A stretch of DNA of 64,000 nt from Spizellomyces punctatus DAOM BR117 (lineage: Eukaryota; Chytridiomycota; Chytridiomycetes; Spizellomycetales; Spizellomycetaceae). The stretch lies in contig NW_015971537.1 of the NCBI RefSeq assembly GCF_000182565.1, positions 248,001 to 312,000 on the forward strand, read 5' to 3'. Within the stretch, counting starts at the first letter, position 1; each line of letters starts with the position of its first letter. Shown here in pieces: positions 24,993 to 37,300 of the stretch. A program made the translations under genes and the position numbers. The notes beneath the pieces were generated by a model, which saw only the letters and a list, made by a program, of their open reading frames with translations, made no database searches and was not told the DNA's origin.

Positions 24993-25266
24993 GGGGAGTG
25001 GTTTCCAGTAAGAAAAAAGGTATGAATGGAAAAGCGAAATCGATTTGAAGGGCGTTTGGAGAGACGACGAAAGCGCGAACGGCAAAAGATCCGCCGGCAA
25101 GATCATCGGAGTCTGGATGACTCATTCAGCACGTTTTGTTTTTTGGCAACTCCAACGAAATTTAAAGAGATTTCTAAAAGAAAAACGAGCATCAAGAGTA
25201 GGGGGGGATATTAGAGCGCGGCGAGTCCAAGAAAGAGCATTACGGGCAAGCAGACGGTTATCGGAC

Positions 25267-26449
25267 ATGGAGGACGACGGGTTTACCCTGGTCAGCCATC
25301 GAAAAAAAGCGAGCCGCCCAAACCATCCTCACACATCTCACAAGCAACCACATTTGTCACCCTCTCCTTCCGGTTTTGCTTACAGACGTCAAAAGCAGCG
25401 GCATGCCATTACAAGAAAGCCAGAACCTTCAGTTTCGAGTGTAATGGGTGATTTGGAAACAAAGAGGTTCGTGTGGGCCTTGTCAAGTTCAGACAGGAGA
25501 ACTTATCGATATCGGGTTCCAAATTGATAGGGAGGCTATAAAGAAGAGCAAGTTCTATACCAAGCTTTGCGGTGGGTTTATATTCTTTCCAACATTGTCA
25601 CCATCATCGATGTACGTTCTAAAGTAGTCATGTCTTTCAGAGGCGCTTTTGCAACCCATCAATACTCTATCTTCTGGCTCATCCATTCGACCGCGAAACG
25701 TAGACTGCGTGTGTTATGGTGTCGGATCACCGGTTCGGTCAGCCACCTCCCAATACCAGCTTATGCTCTTGTTACTTCTCCGGGACGTGTTTGAGGTAAA
25801 AGACTCGACAAGAGAGGCCTGAATGTCGATTCAAGTAACTTGATGTTGTAAAGTGCTGTTGATGCTTACATTTCAATGCGCAAAGTAGCTTGAGGGAAGC
25901 TTGCATATATTCGATCCAGTGATGACAGAGTTGGACAAGCAAGTTGTAAAGTTGTTGGGATTTACCGTTATTGAACGGAATGAGGTATGGTTATTCATTC
26001 AGTTGTTGAACACGACCTTATTTTCGTTGTGAAATCACACTCAAATCATATTGACCACATCATCCGCCAACCAAAAGCGCGGTCTCCGACCAATAAAAAA
26101 CCCCACTGTCTTCTTCATGCCCCACTGTGGCCATACCCTCTACAGCAATGTTCTCCGATCCAATTGGACACAAGCCAAACTCTCCCGACTCATGATCATC
26201 GGAAATAGCTTTGAGGCGTACTCAATGATACAACTTTCGTCCGCACTGGAACGAAAAGCGCCGTTTCTCTGCAGGTCCTTGCAGGTCCTGGAGGAGTTAC
26301 CCTTCCCGCATCCTTTCTTGACTGGGGACGTGTTCAACAATACTAGTGCACATGTTTTTGATGTTGGAAAGATGGGTGTCGAAGAGAGGTTTTGGGAGGT
26401 GTCGTTGGACATGGAGAATGAAGACGCTGGGGACCCAGAAGTAGTGTAG
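25267..26449 (+). CDS. SRR1-like domain protein
   Basis: SRR1 proteins act in circadian input and checkpoint signalling in plants and in heme-related and transcriptional control in fungi and animals; the biochemical role is unclear. Exon 1 (25267-25440, MEDDGFTLVSHRKKASRPNH) joins at 25493 to TGELIDIGFQIDREAIKKSK. The domain core is VDCVCYGVGSPVRSATSQYQ and LMLLLLLRDVFE, then LHIFDPVMTELDKQVVKLLG with FTVIERNE. The last exon reads PTVFFMPHCGHTLYSNVLRS and LMIIGNSFEAYS. Phe-Met-Pro-His-Cys followed by LYSNVL is the SRR1 signature. The protein ends in an acidic tail at 26449. Five exons are inferred and all junctions preserve frame. Confidence 0.88.
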
Positions 26450-26605
26450 ATAAATCTGCGACAGACAATTGGGGAATATTCGGGCCAGATGACAGTTAAC
26501 TAGATAGAATCATTATTTATGGAAGAATATATACATCAATATTACATGTTCAAACGTCCAAAGGCTATGCCTTTGGGAGGTTTTCTGCTTCCGACATGTC
26601 TGTCA

Positions 26606-27590
26606 TCATGTTGCGGAAAGCCATGGGCCACCCGACGTTATCATCTGCTTAAACATGGATGTCCACGAACCATCTGAATTGGACGATATCACAATCTACG
26701 AGCGATAGATCAGCGTCTCATTCATATCGTCCAAAAGGAAGCCATACATACCTGAAATGGGAATGGATCATTGTTGACGATCGGCGGAATGTGATCTTTT
26801 TGCTCGTTTGTCATCTGGGAGATGCTGGTCAATGCTGTCACAAGATCTTTTTGGAGTGCCCGACGTGCATCGATATGTTCACGCTCAGTTCGGGATTCTC
26901 GTATGGTTATGGTAATGACCCATTGCTAAGAAAAATGAGATGCCATAAATACTTGAATTTTATATGCACTCTGCACAGCCTTTGACCAACCTCCCAACAA
27001 ACTTCTTCTTCGGTTTTCGTAAACCATGACTTTTTAGCCCGTCGTTCAAAAAACATGACAGCAATCTATTTAAAAAAAAACATGAATTACTGACTCTTGA
27101 TTCTCAGACCTCCATTCGCCTACCTTTCAAGCAAGAGCCCTCACCTGTCCTTTATTTCGTCCAGAAAGAGGCTCCAACGCTTTATCAAACATTCGGACCT
27201 TTTCATCAACGGCTCGTTCCAGTTCGGGATCTTCTAGACGGGCCTGTATTAACATTGGTCAGGTTATGGTTGCCACATGTGCCTAGACACCTTTATTGGC
27301 GACCTACATAGGTGACGTTCAGTGCATCGAGGTCAATTTCCATGGGCCGTTCTGAAGTGAAGCGTCTATGAAAGAGTATAGAGTGAAGGAGAGCTATTCG
27401 AGTCCGGTAAGCATATTCCTTTGCAATGTATAGTCCTGTGCGGCACTTGTTACTGTACCCTTCATCACCGCTGCCAAATAGTATCGGTCGACCACGAGCT
27501 CCAGGGGCATGACTGCCAAAGAACACTTGTCAGCTCAAACTTGAAGGACAAAAGACCGCTGAACTTACCAACTGGCGATATGGGAGCCAT
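26606..27590 (-). CDS. ATG101: Autophagy protein Atg101
   Basis: HORMA-fold subunit of the Atg1/ULK1 initiation complex, partner of Atg13. Six or seven exons. The start (MAPISPV) lies on a short first exon, joined to MPLELVVDRYYLAAVMK. After a phase 1 junction the sequence runs KALLHSILFHRRF, the Atg101 N-terminal helix, then DLDALNVTY and DPELERAVDEKVRMFDKALE. Next come FFERRAKKSWFTKTEEEVCW, which corresponds to the WF-finger region, then REHIDARRALQKDLVTALTS and PPIVNNDPFPFQ. The last exon (IVISSNSDGSWTSMFKQMIT) matches the Atg101 C-terminus. Its presence implies the Atg13-Atg101 type of initiation complex, as in S. pombe and animals, rather than the budding-yeast Atg29/Atg31 type. It shares a 134-bp divergent promoter with the next gene. 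Confidence 0.88.
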
Positions 27591-27724
27591 AATGTGAATT
27601 ATCCAGAACAAAGGGGAAAAAACAGGCGATCCGCTGGAGGGATCTACAAAACAGCGCAAGTTTATGTCACAAGCTCTTCCCAAAATCCCGACGCGCGACG
27701 CTTTGACTTTTGTCTCAACCTCTA

Positions 27725-28466
27725 ATGGACAATCCATTTTCTTTTGAAGACTTTGAAGCATTTCCACCACTCGAAGCCTTTGACCAACCGCCGAATCTCA
27801 CGGGCATACCTGACACCGACTTCTTTCCATACAACACCTTGCCAGATGCATCACAACTGCCCCCCGAACTTCCACCACCAGAACCAGTCCAGCAGCCTAT
27901 CGTGGTGGTTGAAGAAGAGCCGACATTTAGCCAACAAATAGACACATCAAGAGGATCGCTGCAAGAACAAATTGAAAATGTGAACGTTTTGCTGAGTCTG
28001 AATGATGAATTGAAAGATGCGTACACAGAGTTTTTTGGGAAAATGTGAGTGCCATGGAGTAGATTGCCAAACGTTCTTTCCTTTATCTTGTTTACAGAAT
28101 CGTAATGTTTACCCTGTCTCTCTTTGCTATTACCATAGCCAGAACGCACTCACCCATCCCTATCCATACCTAGCTGCTCAGAGTAAGTTTACACCCAAAT
28201 GCGCGCATCCGGAAAGGCCAGACTAACCATCGGACATTGTAGGAGACGCTCAAAACCTCAAACGCATCATCGCCAATTTCCAGGATCGTGCAAGAGAAAC
28301 CCATCTTCTCGCTCTTCCTGTTGCGACGGGAGTACAAATGACAACTCCAGACATACGAACCATGTCTATCGATTTGCAAGTGGAAATACAACGAACCGGG
28401 GTTGCTGCAAAAAGATTGGGGGAGGTTGTTGCGGCTGCTGCAGAGGCCGCACGGCCAAATACTTGA
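27725..28466 (+). CDS. Unknown small helical protein
   Basis: Three exons give about 190 residues. The first 70 residues are acidic and Pro-rich (MDNPFSFEDFEAFPPLEAFD, then PPELPPPEPVQQP). A helical domain follows: SLQEQIENVNVLLSLNDELK, across the intron to KIQNALTHPYPYLAAQRDAQ and NLKRIIANFQDRARETHLLA. The end is Ala-rich (KRLGEVVAAAAEAARPNT). I do not recognise the family. The size and acidic N-terminus plus short helical bundle would suit a subunit of a nuclear or trafficking complex, but this is only an impression. It lies in tandem with importin-9 (336 bp) and is divergent from ATG101. Confidence 0.72.
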
Positions 28467-28801
28467 AACTGGAAGAGCAGTGATGAGTGTTTGTATATAA
28501 TAGATATTGGGCAAAAGGCTGTCTTGGAGGATGACGACCTTGTTTTATTGTTAAATGTTACATACGAATAGATTGACGACACACACCGGATCTGCAGTGA
28601 TGGGGACCCATTCGTCACCTTTGAATATCTGATGAGAGCCCGCTTTTGGACTCGACTCATTGCAACAATGTCCAAGACGACAAAAAGTTCAAAAGCCAAA
28701 GCTGAAAGTTCAAAAGATGTAGACACGTGCCACGAGCAAACGATACGAGCTCGCAAGTCATCTTGCAGTGATTCACCACAATTATCCCATTGGGGGCGGG
28801 G

Positions 28802-31800
28802 ATGGTAGGCACTCTGAAAATGGACCAAACTGTCCTACAAAACCTTTCAGCATGCCTCTCTCACGACCCAAATACTCGCATGGCCGCCGAGTTGCGCGCA
28901 AAGGAATTGCAACGATTACAGCCTGGTATGTCCACACGTCAAGATCATCACCAATTGTGAAAGTTGGATATCAAATGGGGTACAGCCATTCAGTCTTCTC
29001 TCTCTCTCGTTATTGCTTTAGATTATGCCCAGTATCTCACGCAAATTGCGGTGGGACCGAATTTCCCTCCTTCCGAACGCCAGTTGGCCGCTGTCTCGTT
29101 GAAAAACTATGTGGATACCCATTGGTCACGAAAAGCGGACGATAAGTTTGTTGGACCTGAGCCCCCAACAGAGGTTGCTATACTGCTGATCGCACATTCA
29201 ACATTGTCGGCTCATGAGCACGCTGACCCTGGAACGTATGCATTTGCGCGTAGGTCAAGGCAGCTGTCAAGTCAATGATATTACCAGGAATAAAAGACTC
29301 GAATAAGCGGATACGAGTTTTGATTGTATGTGCTCATCCATGCTTGCATAATGCTATATCAAGGGGTTCTGATCCTTTGGGTTATCTTTATTCACAGGCG
29401 TATGTCGTCTCCCGCATCGCGCATTTCGACTGGCCAGAGTCGTGGCCGGATCTATTTGACTCTCTTCTTGCGGATATTCGAGGCGGAAATGCAGACCACG
29501 TTCATGGCGCCATGCGGGTGTTGGCTGAATTCGTGAGGGATGACTTGACAGATCAGCATTTTCCGTACTTTGCGCCGGCGTTACTTCCCGAATTACATCG
29601 GATATTTGGCACCGAGGATGTAGGTTCATCTACATAGCTCTGAGCAGCAGAAATGGCATTTATTCACATGACGAAACCAGTCATACAGCCCTCGAGATCG
29701 TGCAAGGGCACTCGGAATGTTCAGGGACTTTGCGGATATCGCATACATGGTGTCCGACGAGCATCCTGAAGTCATCCGAAACTATGTCGAACCTCTATTA
29801 CCGACATGGATGGAGTCTTTCAAAAAGACTCTGGCAAATATAAACACCACGCCAGAATCACTCCCTGTAAAACATGAGGTGTTACGGGTACGTGCGGAAT
29901 GCGTCCCGTTTACCTCTGCGACAATGCTTATCATCCGTTTTCATGCCGTATAGACCCTCTGTAAGCTTGTCAAACAGTTCCCCAAACCAATGTCTCAGTA
30001 TACCCTTCAATTCCTTGAACCCGTCTGGAATCATCTCGTAGCACTACAAACACAGTACAGAGACGAACGAGTTACTCCCGCCGATGAGCTCCATGAAACA
30101 GTCGATGTTGATTCGGATGGGGAGGTTCTCGGATTTGAATCATTGCTTTATTCGCTGCTAGAATATGTGCAGTTGGTGGCAAGGAAGAAGGGTTTAAGGC
30201 ACATGTTTACCGTACCGATATCTGGGACACAAGGGCCGAAGCAGGCGGGGGATTTCTTGAGACATTTAATTGGAGTGGTTCTGACGTATTTGCAGATCAC
30301 AGCTGAAATGGTAATTCGAAAAGACGCGCTGCTGTGATGGGGCCCATCTAATACCAAAGTTTATAGGAAGAGACTTGGACGAATGATATGAACCAGTTCA
30401 TTCAGGATGATGAGGAAGAGGCTATGAGCTACAATGTTCGGATTGCCGTGGAGGAATTAATACTGGTATACATCAGGGATGCGTCCGTCCGTCAAAGTTT
30501 GGACATTCAATGTCTACATTTCTCTTGAACAGGCTCTGGTAGAATCGTTTCCAATTGAGACACTTCAAGCGCTTTCTCAAGCGGTGCAGAGCCAGTTTCA
30601 GGAATCGACAAAGACACGCGAGAATGGAAATAAAGCGTGGTGGAAAGTCCACGAAGCATGCCTATTGGCACTTGGACGTCTGAACGGAGAATTGATCGAT
30701 CACATACGGAGTCAGCGTCTGACGTTTGATCTGGAAGGCTTATTCAATCATGTGGTTTTGAGCGACATGAAATGCATTGGTAAGGAGCTCTCTATTGTTC
30801 AAATGGAACCACATACATGCAACTGACATTGCGCTTTGATGGCATAGAACATCCCTTTTTGCAGGGACGTGCATTGTGGTTTTCCAGCCAATTTGCTGAG
30901 GTCCTACCATCCCATTTGGTGTCCCAGTACATGGGAGCCGCGGTGGAAGCTTTGGGTCCCAATATCACCAGTGCAGCGGTGAAGGTATCTGCGCTCAAAG
31001 CTCTGCGGGGGTGAGAATGGCCGATGCAAACGTCTTGCTGTTATCCACACTCATACCCTACAGATTTTGTTTCCAGGTGGACGCAACACAGTTGGTACCG
31101 TTCCAGGCCCCAATCATTGAAGGGATTCTGCAGTTGTCAGAGTCTGCTTCTGAGGAAGCCCTGGCATTGTTGCTCGAGACTTTGGGAACAGTAGCCAAGG
31201 TGTGCTTTCATCGGTTGAATCAGCCGCAATGGATGGTGATTGATGTTTGGCTTTTTTAAAAAGGTGAATGAAGAAGTTACTGCCCGGTACGAGAGCATGA
31301 TTTCGAGGCTTGTGCTGAATGTGTGGGTCCGGGGTGCCGAGGGTAGGCCGTGCATCGCAACCATGACATACCTGAACTTTACCAGATTAAACTGCTCTCA
31401 ACTTTACAGACTTCCTTTTGACGGAGATTATCGTGGATCTTTTTAATGTGCTGGCAGCAAACAAATCCATGGCGGTGCCGTTTCAAGAGCATATGGTCCC
31501 AGCTGTTCGCGATGTCCTGCGGTTAGAAAATGTGGAAAAGATGCCTTGGGCGGTTGCTGTAAGTTTTATCGTTGCAATCCGCCGGCCGATATCTGTTAAT
31601 CAGCGTATTCCGATACATAGACTGCTTTAACCTTAATGACGGCGCTGATCAAGCACATACCAGAACCCTTCCCACCTGTCTACACGAACCAAGTGTTCCC
31701 CGACTTGATCCGAATGTTATTGGTCGTGGACGATCATAGCATTCTACAAAATGGCCAGGACACAGTGAAAGAACTCGTGCAAAGGGACGTGGCTGGCATC

Positions 31801-33264
31801 GCGAGGTGGACAGATGGGCAGAAAACCGGGCTGGATTACGTGATTCAGTTTATTGCCAAACTGTTGCATCCCTCGCAGTCGGAATCGGCGTCTATATTTG
31901 TTGGGGATTTGGTCACAAGATTGATTCAAAAGGTGGGCTTTGGATGGTTGAGGTTTCTGTGTGGAAACTTTTTAGCTGATCAAACAGTTATGGTAGGGCG
32001 GAAATGAGCTCACGCCGGTATTGCCCGAGCTTTTGACGGCTGTTGCACGGCGCTTACAGGCAGCCAAGACGTCATCCTTTATACAGGTACGAACTACTCA
32101 TTGTCAGGTAGGTGTAGGCACGTCCAACTCAGCCTGAATGCCTACCATTGTGCAGCAACTGGTGATGGTCTTCGCCCATCTCATCCTGAACCACCCGGAA
32201 ACCGTGATCGACTTTCTCAGCCAACTCGACCTTAATGGTAAAAACGGCCTAGAGCTGATCATTGAGCTGTGGTGTGAACATTTTGGTGATTTCCAGGGAT
32301 TTTATAGTATTAAAGTCAGGTGGGTGCTGCACCATCATTGGTCTCGTAGTTTGCCCCATGCATACGTAGTAATTGATGTCGTTCCTTTTCAGTGCTTTGG
32401 CAATGAGTAAGCTACTACTGAGTGGTGATACGCGGCTACAGGCTTTGCAGGTCAAGGGTGACGAGATTGTGGTGTCAAACAGTATGTGGGGAGATTTGAT
32501 AGAGTTGGAGGATCACGATACTGATTCTTTTGACCTCTTTTTGATGTGTAGAGATCATTACGCGTTCCATGACAAGACAACGTGAGAACAGTTATTTTTA
32601 TCAGCATGGAGTCATTGACACAGATTGTTAACTGTCTGTACGGTGTAAACAGGTCCAGCGCAATATAGTGTCATCCCGTTTCCAGCTAAAGCTATCAAGC
32701 TCTTGCTTGTTGAGCTACAGCATCAGACTGAGAGTCAGATGGGAAGGGTATCCCGACGGGGAATTCCGGACGATGAGGAGGAGACCACTGAGGGTGTGGA
32801 TTCTGACGAAGTAGGTTTTTGCTGTTTGATACATTTAGTTTTTTTTCTCTTAATGATGTATCTAGGATTGGGAGGATGTGGATCCCATCCAGAGTGACGA
32901 CTTTTTGGCTGGTGAGGCTGTCGTGCATGTCTATATCCTTTTTCAAGCACCTAACAAATTCAATGTATTCAGATTTGCTCAGTAAGGGCGGAGTCGTTGA
33001 CGTGGATGCAACCGACTATGAGGGAGCCGATGAAGAGCTTTGGAGTAATCCCATTTATCAAATGGATTTAAAGGTGTCGTTTCTGATTCTTTTTTATACC
33101 ATTTTACAAATACTCTTGCAATAACACACAAAAACATTCAACAGGCGTACCTAGCCGAATTCTTTCAAACCTCTGCAAGAGAAAACACGCACGGATTTTT
33201 GCAACTCTGCGACCGGTTTCTGAACGAAGCGGAAAAGGAACGGTTGAGAGGAATTGTAGGGTGA
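28802..33264 (+). CDS. IPO9: Importin-9 / Kap114-type karyopherin
   Basis: Beta-karyopherin that imports histones, TBP and other cargo. Exon 1 (28802 on; MVGTLKMDQTVLQNLSACLS) joins IQSSLSLVIALDYAQYL. Diagnostic segments follow in order: RQLAAVSLKNYVDTHWSRKA (importin-beta N-terminal repeat), AHFDWPESWPDLFDSLL, HVHGAMRVLAEFVRDDLTDQ, VDSDGEVLGFESLLYSLLEY, TAEMEETWTNDMNQFIQDDE and KAWWKVHEACLLALGRL. An acidic stretch near 32760-32880 (DDEEETTEGVDSDE) fits the acidic loop of the importin-9/Kap114 group. The end reads GFLQLCDRFLNEAEKERL. About 15 or more small exons, roughly 1000 residues. Orthology is clear; some internal splice sites are approximate. Confidence 0.9.
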
Positions 33265-33381
33265 AAATATATAATTTTTTTTGTATTTATGTTCTTTATT
33301 TTTTGAGAGATGCTATTGTGCAATTGGGGAGAATAGATTTTATGGCAAGTGTGTTGTTTTTTCGCAATTTGCATAATAACT

Positions 33382-34138
33382 TTACAAGAGACTTTCCAAC
33401 CCTTTAACCAACCTCTTTACGAAACGCGGACCCAAGAAAGCTTCAAGCGTATGCTGTTTCTCTAGAGTTGTTTTTGGTGGAGTGGGTGCGAGATAAACTG
33501 TCAACAGTTCAATGCATTTATGTCTGGAGATTTATCGCAATTGAAGCAAATAAAACCCGACAATGCATTTTACACAAAGGTAGAAAACTTACCGTAACCT
33601 TTCCTCCGTTCTCGAATCCACCAAGATGTGACATACTTTTTCTAAAGCTCCCTGTTCAAATACCTTAACAACCAAAAAAAGGTCACCAATCAACATTCAT
33701 CATCATCCCATATCTTTTTCAAAAAACTACAACATACCTCACACCCCTCACAATAATCCACCAAAAAAGCCTGCAAAGCCTCAAGGGCCTCCATCCCACA
33801 CTTGTTCTCAATACAATTCACAAGGGCATCTAGGACCCCTTTTCGCAACGCCATGGATTTCGTTGGAGGGTGTAGAATGAATAATGGGGTGAGGAGGGAG
33901 ATGTGGGGTGGAGAGTCGAGGTGCGTGAGTAGGGTTTGGAGGATTTGGGGGATGTGGGGTTTGAGGTGGGGTGGGAGGGTGGGTTGGGATGTAAAGAGGT
34001 GAGTTAGATGGGGGATCTATTTTAAATAATGTGTGTGTGTGTGCGTGAGGGGTAGGTGCAAAAGTAGAGTGATTTGGACTTTCTTACAGTGAGGTTTAGA
34101 GAGTTGGGATGGGATTGGGTGGTGGGTGTGTGGAGCAT
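33382..34138 (-). CDS. CDC14: SIN component Cdc14-family protein (fungal septation initiation network)
   Basis: Armadillo-like fungal protein. In S. pombe Cdc14 binds the Sid1 kinase in the septation initiation network; it is not the Cdc14 phosphatase of budding yeast. Four exons (34138-34088, 34016-33738, 33663-33593, 33523-33382) give about 180 residues. The match is in the order of segments: LLTPLFILHPPTKSMALRKG (family: leucine-rich helix, then LLHPPS), GMEALEALQAFLVDYCEGCE, VFEQGALEKVCHILVDSRTE, RHKCIELLTVYLAPTPP and TLEKQHTLEAFLGPRFVKRL. The final exon only makes sense with the acceptor at 33524-33526, which joins RLR to HKCIELL. The N-terminus is shorter than in ascomycetes, so an upstream exon may be missing. 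Intron 1 holds a GT microsatellite. Confidence 0.72.
34030..34045. repeat. GT dinucleotide microsatellite in intron 1 of the Cdc14-like gene
   Basis: A run of seven or so GT (CA on the coding strand) units lies within the 71-nt first intron. It sits between the donor and acceptor and could vary intron length. Confidence 0.8.
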
Positions 34139-34350
34139 GGTCGCTCTTGTTTCTTATACAAGTGCAGCTGAACAATCTTGAAAACGAGAGCGGAACGATT
34201 ACGTTGGACGCGTCAGTCTTCTTGACAATGCATCAAAAAACCTTGAGTTTACGACACTTTTTTTTTTTTTCTTGCCAATAAGATATATTTCGCAAACATA
34301 AAAGGAAGATATCCTTTATAAAAAATATAAACCAAACGAAAACCCAACAT

Positions 34351-37300
34351 CTATCCCAAAACCGACACCAAACCTCCAACCCGTCCCCGCCAACTCTCAA
34401 CCTCAACCACATCCCCCCCAACAGAAACAAGAGCATAAGCCTGATTCTTTAAACTCTCCTCAAAAACAATCTGATCCATACGAAATGCAACAAGAGCGTT
34501 ACCACCAAGTGCAAACGCATGGGCCCGGCAAATGGCGTACATTTCCACTAGGAAGGTGTGTGTGAAGCCTCCCATGCCTGTATTGCCCGTCCCGAGTTCA
34601 AAGACCATGGCGGCTTCTTTTACGAAATGGAGGGAGATGCGGCCTAGAAAGCGAGTGAGGCGGGTGTTGGGAATGTACCATAGGGGTGTAATGTCAATAA
34701 AAGGGTTGTCGGTAAGGGTAAGCGAGAGGTGGAGGGCGGTAGGTGTGCTTGGACGGGTGGGAGGGTCATTCACGGAGGGGGGTGTGCTGTGTGATGTGTG
34801 GGAAGAGGGGCGGTTCGGATCCGTATCGGTCTCCTGGTCGTCTTCAAGAGAAAACACCATACCGTCCTCGAGGGAATGCGTCGAGGACTGAGAGACGAGA
34901 GAGACCTTGGTCGGCGCCCGAGCAGGTCCAGGGACTTTTTTAAGCGAATCACCCAATGCAAAGCTCTCGTTCGATGCCTGGACATCGACGGGGTCACCTT
35001 GCTGAACAATCTGCCCAAGCGCAATCCCTGTCAGCGCAATCTGGATCTCATTGTCCTTGATGAGCTGGACATCGTAATTTAAACCTCCGACAATGCAAGG
35101 TTTGAAATAGGCCAATTGGAAGACCAGTTCCTGGTAAAGGTTTTTGAAAATATCAGCTAGTTGACGATTAGGGTGGTGAGACACCACACTAATGGCAGCG
35201 TGTTTGACAATGGACACCATTTGAATGTGGTAGAGGTTGTGAGGTTGAAAGAGGGTATCGGACTTAGGTGCCACGCCGGTATTACACATTTGGAAATCGT
35301 CTGGGAAACTCGGGTCCTGCATCAACACCAAATCTTCATCTTGTTCATCGTCGATTTGAACCACGACGCTACGATGTCGTCGAAATTCCTGCTCATCCTC
35401 TGAATCGCTGTCCGACTCGCTTCCGGAATCCGTCTCGCTTTTTGCAACTTGGTCCGACTCGCCAGCTTGTTGTGCACCACAATCATCATTCAAATCCAAC
35501 TGCGATAAAGCCTGTTCAATCATCTTGCGATTGCTTTCGCTTCGCAACATGATTTTTCGTTGAATCTCCAAAAGTTTTTTGTCCTCTTCGTCTACAACGT
35601 CCAAATTTCGAAAGACTTTCATGGCAGGCGGGGGTGGCAAGGCGCGAACAAAGACCGCCGTACCCGTCGCAACGGCCGTCATGAGCGACTCGCCCACACT
35701 ATACTGGATTTTCAATCCAAAGACAGCGTTGAGGCCATATATCCGGAGTTTGTACATTAATTGTCGGTGAATGTCGTACTGCGCGAACGGAATGGATTCA
35801 CTAACGACAGAAGGACGGGAGTCTCCGTGGGTTTTGCGGTACCGGCAGACTAGATATCAAGAGTCACAATAACGTCCAAAAACGATGCAGCACGCATATA
35901 GCACGCACCATGCGCTTCCAACAAAATTCCGTTCCCAACCGTATCCAATTCAGAAGGCGGTTCAATTGTCGTCAACAAGACTTCTGGAACATGTTTCTTT
36001 TTACATACACCACATTTCGCATACGACATGGGAAAGGGTGATTCTTCGCGTCTGTAGGTTATATGACAGGCTTGACAGCCTAAGAGTACCCGTCAGGTGT
36101 TGCACAATCAATCGGAAAGTTCCAAAAAACCGACCTTTGGCACGTTTGCGCTTCCGCTTCCGTCTCGCAAAAGCTTCTAAAAAGCTCTCACGATATTCGC
36201 TCCCACTAATGGACGTCCTATGGACAGGTGCACTTTGCGTAACCGATCCCACTGCCTCATCCCCTCTTGGCTCCCATCCAGTTACCGAATTCATCCTTGA
36301 AGAATGAGCAGTACCGGAAAAGGAATTCATAACCGACAGATCCAATATAGCTGCAGTACCACTACAATGCAATACAGCCAATTCATCACTGATGGACGTG
36401 TTTTCGCTGTACCCAATGACAAAAGGACACCCCAGCGCCCGCGCATGGGATTTTATTTCATCGCGAAGCTCTGTCCACCAGGCCTCGCGTATGTCCTTGG
36501 AGTCGTTTTCAATCACTTTGACGGATGTGGCGGATATGAGGCCACCAATGCCCAGGATGGCGCCAGTGGGAAAATTATGGAGGGTAAGTGTCATGTGTTC
36601 GGCGGATTTGTATCCCGTTGCTGCCGAGGCGACAAGGAGAGCAGAGGGTTGTTCTTCGAGAAACGAGGATCCGTTCTCAGAGAGCTCTTCAGGTGTCAGT
36701 GTCGCTTTGGCTGTTGTGGCCATTCCAGATGCGAGGGGGGAGACGGACGGAAGGTGTTCAGAAAAGGGGGTATTCAAAGGGGAGGCACCTGGAGTTTGCA
36801 TGGATGACCATGACTGTCCTCGGTCGAGAGATACTTGATCTGGCACGGAGAGGCGAACAGCGGTTCCAATCGCTCGAGCGGTAATGGCTCTCTCCTCGCT
36901 CTCTATATCAAAACACTGTTTAAACCCAACGACGGCATTACCGTTGAGTTCGAGCACTTTTTTGCCAAGCTGTCGACGTAATTGTCCGCTGAGGCGGTAC
37001 ATGACGCGTGTGCGCGACTCGTTTGATGTACGGGGAGTACGGAAATTATCGCTCCAGTGCTGCAAAATGTGTGTCAGTTTCTGGACATTCTAGAGGCGTA
37101 AGATGGTTGCCTTACATATTCCGGATCATCTTCATTGTCTAGCGCGGAAACGAATCCGAGAACAGCCACCACGTTGACATTGGGTGGTAGAGATGTCATG
37201 GTATAGAATTGCACACCCGCCGAACTATCTAATCGCAAGGACGCATGTCAGTTCTTGTACGAGTACGCCAGTACACTGGCGGACTTTTACCTTTAAAAGG

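Noticed and set aside
36001..37065. Separate gene in the middle of the C2CD5 locus
   Set aside because: The segment carries C2CD5 conserved blocks in the right order and joins flanking exons in frame.
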